This document shows positions 56,335-64,000 of a DNA stretch of 64,000 bases, one piece after another. The number at the start of each line of letters is the position of its first letter. Within the stretch, counting starts at the first letter, position 1. The stretch covers positions 86,738,107 to 86,802,106 of the forward strand of contig OY720344.1 of NCBI GenBank assembly GCA_963082975.1. Reading direction: 5' to 3'. Both the position numbers and the translations under genes were made by a program. The DNA is from Labia minor. Lineage: Eukaryota; Arthropoda; Insecta; Dermaptera; Spongiphoridae. The notes under the pieces are model-generated. The model worked only from the letters and a program-made list of their open reading frames with translations, searched no databases and was not told where the DNA came from.

Positions 56335-56625
56335 TTACCGACCGACAATAGGAAGGGAAGGTATTGTTTTCACACTAAATTTCACATGTGGAGATTTTTA
56401 CATATCTTCACGAAACATGCATTTTCTTAACAGAGAAAAGTATTTTTAGCATGAGGTCTGTCCGTCAGTCAATCTGTATATCCGTCCGTCTGTCCAGTGT
56501 GTGTCCGTATAGACGAGTACAGCTTGAACATCTCAACCGACTATATATACTTAATTCATCAGTACCATGAATTCATCAACTTTTGGTGTATATCCGGAAA
56601 CCGGAAGTGATACCTTACAAGTAAT
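56335..56625 (+). mobile_element. Family A element, right part missing (copy A4)
   Basis: TTTACCGACCGACAATAGGA, TATTGTTTTCACAC and CATGTGGAGATTTTTACATA are followed by GTCCGTCAGTCA/CCGTCCGTCTGTC and GGAAACCGGAAGTGATA. This is the left half of family A. It is more diverged than A1 and A2. Confidence 0.7.
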
Positions 56626-57063
56626 TTTGTATTCATTGTCAGAAACTATTTCACTTAAAATATAATAGTAAAAAATAATTGAGTAATTAAACTAAAAATA
56701 AAAACCAAAATAATATAATTTAGTCATTTTAATTCAAGTTTTAAAAATATTTTTTTTTTGATACTTTATATACGTATATATATATTATATATAATATATT
56801 TTGGAACTTAATTTATTCTGTGCCTAACCACAGCTTATTTTATAAAAAATTTTTTTAAGTGTAAAATAAAATTTAACATCAAAATCTAAAATTAAGATTT
56901 ACTTAAATTTTATTTTAAAGGTTTTAATGATCAGATTCCCTTAAATCACTATAAATATATTCATCATTATATGAGTATAACAGTTGGGTGATTCTCATGC
57001 AATAACAAGATGGTTGGTTACATTTCAAAAGGCTTTAAAACTTAACATCTGCTGTCAATTGAA

Positions 57064-57258
57064 TTATGAGATTTTGGATTTAAACCTTTGCACAATATCA
57101 ATATCTTTTTCCTGTACGTTGAAGGCTAATCCATTGAAAAGCTTCTTTCCACTTAAAGTTCCTCGTAAAGTACGTCCACTACATGGATTGGACTCCCTTT
57201 GGACATTCAAAGCATTCCCTATTTTTATAACTGAGGCGTGAAACTTCTTGACTTTTAT
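57064..57258 (-). pseudogene. Unrecognised protein-coding fragment
   Basis: The minus strand is open for 64 codons before a stop, without a start codon. It reads KKFHASVIKIGNALNVQRES, then CSGRTLRGTLSGKKLFNGLA and QEKDIDIVQRFKSKIS. Beyond the stop, the same or a nearby frame continues in scraps (NVTNHLVIA), as in a decayed gene. The amino-acid make-up is far less AT-biased than chance frames here. The plus-strand frame at 56984-57241 is its shadow. It could be a transposase piece or a host pseudogene. I do not recognise it. Confidence 0.4.
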
Positions 57259-57665
57259 TCATTTTTAAGCGAAATTTAGCTTATTCAAACGCATCAATAT
57301 TTTCTTTTTATTCGATTTTTTTTTTATTAACTCAATATTTAGAATGCTGACTTCCATACAATTCTCAGTTAATCTGTTATATCAATTATATGCATAAAAA
57401 ATATGCTAAAGGTAGCAAGGATTAAACAACATTCAATCCTATTACATACAATGCATTTAAATATTAATTTTTCAAAATATTAAATTTTATTATTATTATT
57501 ATGAATATTATCATTATTTATATTATCTTCGAGCCTCCTAACAGTTGTCAATTCCGTTTGACTTTGATATTTATTTATTTTTTTTTTTATTGATTTCTCA
57601 TATAAAAGTATTATCAGGTTGGTCTGGATTCTCAAAGGGAAAATAAATTATTAAATGGAAAGCTT

Positions 57666-57957
57666 TAGGTTCCCAAAGTGATCTATATAGACCCCTGGGG
57701 GTCTTTTTAAACCTCCAGGGGGTCCACGGCAGCGAATAACAAATTTGGGGGTCCATGAAATGAAAATGGGGGTCTACGGGGGTCTATGGAGATCCACTTG
57801 TTTTTCCGACATGGCTTCTGAAACATTTTTTGATTTTTCAATAAGGTTCTAAAAAAGGGAAAAATTTTTTTATAAATAATCAAAATCAATTTAGGAGGTC
57901 TACCCAAAACCGAAAAACATGTCAAGGGGTCTACGACACAAAATGTTTGGGAACCTA
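57666..57957. mobile_element. hAT-like MITE, about 292 bp
   Basis: TAGGTTCCCAAA at the left is mirrored by TTTGGGAACCTA at the right. Near the left are repeated GGGGGTC words, including a GACCCC/GGGGTC hairpin at 57689-57704. The flanks share GCTTTA near both ends, but a clean 8-bp duplication is not visible. The TIR and size fit hAT non-autonomous elements. The minus-strand frame at 57925-57707 is internal. Confidence 0.65.
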
Positions 57958-58534
57958 TGCTTTAAATGACTAAACTCAAATATACTCATATATATAAAAA
58001 TTAAGAATATTAGAAAAATTTTCATTACATTTTTAATAAGTGTATACATTTATTTTATTTCTTTACTTTTTTTTTTTTGTATTTATTTTTATAAAAATCA
58101 TATTAATATCAATTTTCCTATATCCAAACCGAACTTATAAAAACCGAAAATTAGTGAATAATTAGTGAATTAGTCAATAAAACATTACTTAATGGCACAT
58201 TTCGACGTTCATAATACTAATCTGTCAAACTTAAAAAATATTTATTAATAATTTTTATATCGTAAACTAGAAGAGGCCCGAAAAATTTTCATAAGAAAAG
58301 TTTATTTGGAATTGCAAAATGCACCCACTGGTAAAGTATTATCCAAATTCATGTACCAAAAGCTCTTTTAAATAATTAACAAAATTTATTAAAAAAAAAA
58401 CAAATTCAAATTCACACCAAACTAAACTTATGCAAATTCGAATGTAAAATTTATATATTTTGGTTTTATATTTTGACTTATCAAATTAATTATTAAATTG
58501 ATACTTGAGATAGTATTTATTTTAAATCTAACTA

Positions 58535-58765
58535 TCTGTGGTTATCTCGAAAGTTCATCGGTTAGCAATCACATTCCTAGAGCTATTCTTTTATGGAGCT
58601 AACTCTAACATCTAATTCTTATTCTTTCCTAATTAATAATAACTTAATGACAGTCTACCAAGGCGTAGGATTTTTCACGGATTGTTTTCTAATTGATTTC
58701 CTTATAAAAAAGCGTTATGTAATCTTTCTTTACTCATTCGAACCACTCCTATCCTCATTAGGTTT
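58535..58765 (-). mobile_element. Very decayed LINE C-terminal fragment (tentative)
   Basis: CTCGAAAGTTCATCGG, AGCAATCACATTCCTAGAG and CTACCAAGGCGTAGGATTTT parallel the order of words at 41338-41465 (CTCGAAAGTTC, AGCAACCACATTTCTCC, CTTCCAAGCGGACGTTTT). The plus-strand frame at 58593-58808 would then be a shadow. Confidence 0.4.
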
Positions 58766-58866
58766 CAAAATGCATAATAACCAGACTTGTCTTTCATACC
58801 AAAACTAGTATAAATTAATTTTTGTACTTGTTTTTAATTTTTGTTATTTAAATAAAATTAAGTAAT

Positions 58867-58891
58867 GTGTGTGTGTGTGTGTGTGTGTGTA
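58867..58891 (+). repeat. GT microsatellite
   Basis: About twelve GT units. Confidence 0.95.
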
Positions 58892-58949
58892 TCCTAAGAT
58901 TTTCATAAAAAAAAAATTAATTAGCATGAAGGTCCTTGAAAAATAAAAC

Positions 58950-59710
58950 ACATATCCACTAATATGATTTTCCATCTGGCCTATGGAGAGTGATCAGCGT
59001 CACTATTGAATGATCAACGAGGGCACTCGTGACGTAGCCACCACAACCCTTGCTTCCATATATAATAATGTTATAATAAATGGCTGTTCGGTTGCCATTT
59101 GTTTATGTCACATACCATTTATGTTTACTCATGCTACTTTTGCTTGCTATTAGCTTTCTGTATAGACAACAGACATAGATCTATTCCCCAAATCCCAATC
59201 ATCTCTCCTATTAATTACCATTCTCTCTAATTAAATATTTATTCAAACTAGTAAACAATATACCTACATCAATCTGGGTATTAATATTTCTTTAAAAATG
59301 AATAATATTATGTTACAACGTTTATAACCAGTTATTTCCAATAATTTTTATATATTTCTTTCTCTTTCTCTTCTCTTCCTCTCTCTCTCAGCCTCACTAA
59401 AATTATTAATGATATATGCATTCATTTAAAAGCAATATCAAAAGGTTGACATTATATATATATATATATATATATATAAAATCTACTGTAATTTATTATT
59501 TAAATTATTAATAATGTTTTTGTACCTTTGTGTCATGGAGAAAATTAACAAAGTGAAAAATGAAAATCATTAATTCATTTGATTAAAATTGAGAATATAT
59601 ATATATATATATAAATTAAAGAGAGAGAGAGTAAAAAAGATATTAAACAATATTATGTAATTAAATGTTAAATTAAAGTATATTTCATAGTTTTTATTTC
59701 TTAATATTTT
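58950..59710. other. Spacer with TA, TC and GA microsatellites
   Basis: The stretch at 58975-59120 is moderately complex (GAGGGCACTCGTGACGTAGC then a TATATAATAATG run) and could hold a promoter, but nothing supports it further. TA arrays lie at 59455-59477 and 59598-59611, with a GAGA run at 59620-59630. Confidence 0.4.
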
Positions 59711-59714
59711 ACTA

Positions 59715-60220
59715 CGAGGGCAATTCACAAAGTAGGTTACGTTTTGGAATTAAGACAAAACTAGTATAAGAAAATGTTTTTTATTATATACATTTAAAAG
59801 AGCAACTAAAACACTATTTTTTTACCTAATCGCCAAAAAAAGTTGTGACATTTATCGTAGCGATGAACGAGTTTCGAAATTCCTTCCTCATAGAAATCCG
59901 CCGCCTGAGTGGTAACCACCTGGCACAAAACTTATGGTAGCCTAACTTTTGAGAAACAATTTCGTTAATAAAGTGCATGAAATTTGCGGAAAATTGAAGG
60001 AAAGTTCGGTTATGGTGAAATGACGGTTTCCTCCAATTTTTTTAATTGATCTTTTTCACCAGTTCATTTTTTTCACCGTCATTTCACCATAACCGAACTT
60101 TCCTATTATGAAGAAAAATAGTATTTTAGTTGCTCTTCCAAATGTATATAATAAAAAACATTTTCCTGTACTAGTTTTGTCTTAATTCCAAAATGTAATC
60201 TATTTTGTGAATTACCCTCG
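59715..60220 (-). mobile_element. Internally deleted mariner with long inverted arms
   Basis: The ends CGAGGGCAATTCACAAA and TTTGTGAATTACCCTCG are flanked by TA (59713-59714 and 60221-60222). The inverted similarity continues for about 108 bp on each side. Between the arms, minus-strand scraps read ITELSFNFPQISCTLL (the helix-turn-helix part of a mariner transposase) and, directly joined, AADFYEEGISKLVHRYDKC (its C-terminus). The catalytic middle is gone. A perfect 29-bp inverted pair (59999-60027 and 60075-60103) lies inside. It cannot move by itself but may be mobilised in trans. Confidence 0.85.
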
Positions 60221-60224
60221 TAAA

Positions 60225-61685
60225 TTTTCAAGGATATTGGTATATGAATCCGATAATTTCATTTATATATGATGATTAATAAACTTTTTTTTAAATGGAA
60301 ATAATATTAAATGACTTTAACATTAAGTTAGATATAATACATATATGAAAATTAAGACATGAAATTAAGGGATAAAAAAATTAAGATTTTTTAAAATAAA
60401 ATGTTTTATAATATTTTGAATCAAATATAAATCTAGAAATTTTATATTTGCATTCATCACCTAATTTTTAAAATTTAAAAATTTCCAAATTCTCCTTTTT
60501 ATATATAAAGATAGATAAATATTAACTATAGATTAGATAGATATTATAATTATTATATTATAAATAATTCAGAATGCAGGTTGTTACAATATTATCTCTA
60601 ACGTTTTTAATTTTTGATATTAGATTAAATTATTTTAAATACTAAATACTATTAACAATTTTCTTTTAATAATTTATTCTCAAATCTTATTCTTATATCT
60701 AATACCAAATAAAGAATTAAAAAAAAATTGATAATTGTCCTATTTAATTTCTATAATATTAAAAACATAACATAACTATAAATTCAAACTATTTTTGTAA
60801 ATTAAAATAATATTGAGTCTATCGATCTTTTTTTAAAGATGATTTTCTTTCCATTTTTGATAGTATGAAATGTAACGAAGAAAAAAAAATTGTTCAAAGC
60901 GGATAAACGTTGTCGATTATATCCCTTGAACTTGTGTAATATCGAATAGATAAAAATATTTTATTGCTATTCGCAGCCTAAATTATCTTTCAAATTGCCC
61001 ACATATTCTTAATAAACTGCCCTTTAAATTTATATGTTAATGTAATATTTTGCATTTGATACGTATATACCACAAAATCTTTTATTGGTTTGCAATATAT
61101 TTTTCTTTTTCCATTTTTTTTGTCGAATAGACATTAACCTATTTCAAAGACGGTAATATATAATATGAAAAGTAGAATTTTAAGTATATTATTATTATAT
61201 TATAAATGGAAATAAAAAAGTCGTATAAAAAAATAAATATATTCAAACTCAGCGATTTTTATACTTAATGCTAAAAAAAATTAGAAAATTGATGTTAGAA
61301 CATTATTTGAATGTGACTAAATTATAATAAATGGTCGAGCTAAATCAATTTAATAATAATAATAATTTAATTTTTTTTAATAAGAATAAAGAATTATAAA
61401 ATTACATTAGTATAGATTTTACATAACTACTATTTCATTTGGTAATATTTGAAAAATGGAACAATTATTTATGAATTAATTTTTATGATAATAATTTATA
61501 TAATATTTTGAAATATTTTATGATATTTTAATGTTAAATTATTCAGTTATATTCTATTTGTGAATTTATTATTCAAGAACTTATTATTTAAAATAAATTC
61601 TTATAAAAAAAAGAAAGTTTCTAATGAAATAATTATTATTAAAAAAACAGTTAGATAATTTTTTTTTTACTATATTTATGATATA
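60225..61685. other. AT-rich spacer
   Basis: AT-rich sequence with TAA runs. Nothing recognised. Confidence 0.55.
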
Positions 61686-61689
61686 AAAG

Positions 61690-61972
61690 GGAGGTAGCTT
61701 AGGCGAGAGTGTAGCATGGCAATTTTTTACACAAGAAGTCGGCGTTCGATTCCACCTTAGAACAAATTTTTCTAATAAATTCAATTTAACATCAGCTGCC
61801 TCCGACTTTAAGAACTTTCAGTTCCTTATTCTATACAATTGGAAGGTAACGAGAAACCACCGCATTAACATTTCCAAGAAAAATCATCATGGCTGAGCAG
61901 CTTCTAAGGCTAACTTAGTCATGATGATAGCCAAACTCCGATAGGGAGACGGCACCATAAAAAAAAATAAAT
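61690..61972 (+). mobile_element. Full-length tRNA-derived SINE
   Basis: The tRNA-like head has GGTAGCTTAGGCGAGAGTG (A box) and GGCGTTCGATTCCACC (a close B-box match, 61741-61756). The body includes GGAAGGTAACGAGAAACCAC, CATCATGGCTGAGCAGC and TAGTCATGATGATAGCC, then CCGATAGGGAGACGGCACC, a conserved SINE body I know from insects. It ends in an A-rich tail (AAAAAAAAATAAA). TATAAAA flanks both sides (61682-61688 and about 61975-61981), a probable target duplication. It would be Pol III transcribed and moved by a LINE. The minus-strand frame at 61784-61584 is a shadow. Confidence 0.8.
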
Positions 61973-61984
61973 GGTATAAAAATA

Positions 61985-62840
61985 TTTTATAAATATGTAC
62001 TGTAGAGTGAAGTATAGTTATTAAAAATTATGTGAAATAGAAAATTTAAATTCAACGTAAGTAAATGCATGGATTGAGGATCTCTATAAGCGTTTTAAGA
62101 TATCAGACCTTAAAAAAATATATTTATATATATTATATATACTTTTATAATATAGCTACAAAAAACTATATAAATAAAAGTTTATTTTATAACATTTATT
62201 AATTCAAATTACTATCAAGAAGATGTAATTAAAATAATTTTTTTTTAATATAATTATAAGATCCCTAATCAGAAGGGCAACTTGTTTTCTACTAGATAAA
62301 TATATTTATATAATTATATATAATATGATATATATGCATATATGATTTAAATTTATATTTAAAAAAATACCTAATCTTTTGAAGTTTAATCTTATAAAAA
62401 ATATTTTCATAATTAAACATTTAAATTAAAAACAAAATTCATATAATATATGAAAATAACTAATCTCAATGGTATGGAAATATAAAAAAGAATATAATAA
62501 TAAAGAAAAAACAAATGATATTATTCCAGGTAAACGGTTTAAGTTCAAATCAAATGAACCTCTTCCAATTATTATTCAGGTCAGTTAGATAGGAGAATGT
62601 TAAATAAAAAGCTCTAAGCAATTTGTAGGACAGAAACATTAAATGGTATATGATCTTGGTTGACCCCTTTTTTCATTAGACATATTTTAAAAGTTATTTT
62701 TACAATTTAGAAAAAAAAAATATCTTGTTAAAAAATCATTCCCTCTTATACTTAATTTTACAATAACAAAAAAAAAATATTTCCTCTGATTATAATCGAA
62801 ATTAAAATATTCACAAGGATATAATTTTATTTAAATATAA
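61985..62840. other. AT-rich spacer
   Basis: AT-rich sequence. AAGTTCAAATCAAATGAACC near 62541 is a small palindromic word, weakly B-box-like. Nothing else was recognised. Confidence 0.5.
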
Positions 62841-62845
62841 TGGTA

Positions 62846-63353
62846 TTTTTACTATCTGTTTACAATGTGTTTTGTGTCTGTGTGTGTGTGTGTGTGTGTG
62901 TAGACAAGATTACGCAAAAACGGTTTGAGTTAGAATATTGAAATTTGGTACACGGGCATTATTCAAAATTTGTAGTTTTCTAACAACTTTCGAGAAATTT
63001 AGCTCAACCGGAAGAGGGTCATTACCTACCACGCTTTGATATTTTTTCCTCTAAAGTGACCGTGAAAATAAAGATATATGTTTGATAGTTTTTCTCATGA
63101 TTAAAAATTTTATAAAACTGCTATATATAGAACTTCAGCTTAATTGATTGGCTGAAAGTACCGGAATTAATTTTTTAACAGAACTGCAAATCACGCGCCA
63201 GCACGTGAAATGCTGCCATCAACAAAGAGTGCTGGTTTAATATATATTAATTAAGTTTAATTTATAATTTAATTAATTAAGTTAAATTTAAATATAATAT
63301 ATATTAATTAATAAAATTAAAAAATGCGAGATAATAGAGTGGATACACTCCAG
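62846..63353 (+). mobile_element. Helentron-like element, family B (copy B4)
   Basis: TTTTTACTATCTG at the left is followed by a GT array (62876-62900), GTAGACAAGATTACGCAAAA and GAAATTTGGTACACGG. The right end has TGCGAGATAATAGAGTGG with a perfect stem-loop GAGTGGATACACTC (63337-63350). It lacks about 90 bp of the left part present in B2. Non-coding. Confidence 0.75.
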
Positions 63354-63489
63354 CTTATTTATTATTATTTTCTATGGATAACCATTGAAATTTATATTTA
63401 TATATCAAAATGGTATATATTAAAATGTTATTACAAACTCCAAACAATCTTAGCAAAAAACATACACTCACACCTTTTATCCTATAAAG

Positions 63490-63636
63490 TTAAAGGATGT
63501 CGGATATCCTTGTAGCTTCTTGAATCACAGCCAGTTTCTTCGTAATGGATTCAATCAATTTAACAGCTTCTGTCCAGTCAAACACATATACTAGATTCAT
63601 TTGTTTTATTATTGAGATGAGTTCAGACGAGAGAAT
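63490..63636 (-). CDS. Candidate terminal exon of an unknown gene
   Basis: The minus strand is open from an AG (63637-63638) to a TAA at 63490 with 48 codons: LSSELISIIKQMNLVYVFDW, then TEAVKLIESITKKLAVIQEA, then TRISDIL. An internal ATG (MNLVYV) is available. The composition and helix-like spacing look like real protein, unlike AT chance frames nearby. The pyrimidine tract before the AG is weak, and no other exon is visible in the window. It may be a last exon or a pseudogene scrap. Not recognised. Confidence 0.35.
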   Translation of the reverse strand: MLSSELISIIKQMNLVYVFDWTEAVKLIESITKKLAVIQEATRISDIL

Positions 63637-63898
63637 CTAAAGATCTTTTCATATATAAATTTGAAAATTTATATTAATGATCACAAAATAAAATAAACCA
63701 TCATACTTAATTGGATATTAAATAATTAATTATTCATACCATTTTAAATAACAATTAAATAATTAACAATTATAAAAAAATATGTATATTAATAATATTT
63801 TATCTAAAATATATGTATATAGAATAATATCATTATAAAAATTTCAAAATAAACACCATCAAATATCATCTGATTTTAATATCTCTATTTATGTTTCA

Positions 63899-63902
<4 letters not shown>

Positions 63903-63948
<46 letters not shown>
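63903..63948. repeat. TA microsatellite
   Basis: About 22 TA units, flanked by AT-rich sequence to the window end. Nothing else was recognised in 63640-64000. Confidence 0.95.
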
Positions 63949-63950
<2 letters not shown>

Positions 63951-64000
63951 AAACAGATGGAAATATAAAATTAATATTTATTTTTATCTCAATAAATAAT

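Overview
The window is a very AT-rich (roughly 70-75% A+T by eye), gene-poor stretch of an animal nuclear genome. An arthropod, probably an insect, fits best: Helentron-type DNA elements with INE-1-like ends, mariner and hAT debris, several tRNA-derived SINEs, and a LINE whose C-terminal wording (LRVFENGIL, KRPLGRPRSRWVDNVGRDV) I know from insect genomes. I cannot name the species. I see no intact host gene, no rRNA and no functional tRNA gene. Nearly all long open frames are shadows of repeats or of AT-rich sequence. No CRISPR array or bacterial operon is present. || Layout. 0-2.8 kb: a weak two-exon coding candidate on the minus strand, then a LINE 3' half split by a hAT MITE. 3.9-9.5 kb: pieces and one whole copy of repeat family A, a solo LTR (J2) and a second LINE tail. 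9.5-15.2 kb: SINE heads, a family B element and two hAT MITEs with exact 8-bp target duplications. 16-20.5 kb: a second J solo LTR, a TA-flanked MITE and an inverted A copy. 22.3-23.9 kb: composite element G with hairpin ends. 25.4-26.9 kb: a THAP-domain DNA-transposon fossil, with an intron inside the THAP domain, inserted in a LINE. 28-34 kb: SINE pieces, another LINE piece, an odd insert between 38-bp direct repeats, and a family B element. 35-37.6 kb: two K-family LTRs. 38.5-39.4 kb: a short Helentron-like element still carrying an endonuclease remnant. 41.1-44.9 kb: a LINE tail, then a nested stack in which one Helentron-like frame (E) encloses elements A, G and M. 45.2-46.3 kb: element U, with TIRs and about ten copies of a 17-bp motif. 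47-50 kb: a tRNA-containing repeat, a PIF/Harbinger MITE and a LINE piece. 50.2-50.4 kb: a GC-rich promoter or first-exon candidate. 52.7-63.4 kb: SINEs, a hammerhead-like (Penelope-type) core, hAT MITEs, an internally deleted mariner, two more B copies and a few short orphan exon candidates. || How it fits together. The unifying signal is one architecture seen in several families of unrelated sequence (A, B, E, L, M): a short subterminal repeat at the left, its reverse complement at the right, a stem-loop just outside the right repeat, and in A, B and E a simple-repeat block in the middle. This is the layout known for Helentrons and their non-autonomous relatives such as Drosophila INE-1/DINE-1. 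Element L, which keeps an endonuclease fragment between such ends, is the likely tie to the autonomous machinery. All family names given as letters are mine; alignments and coordinates were made by eye.
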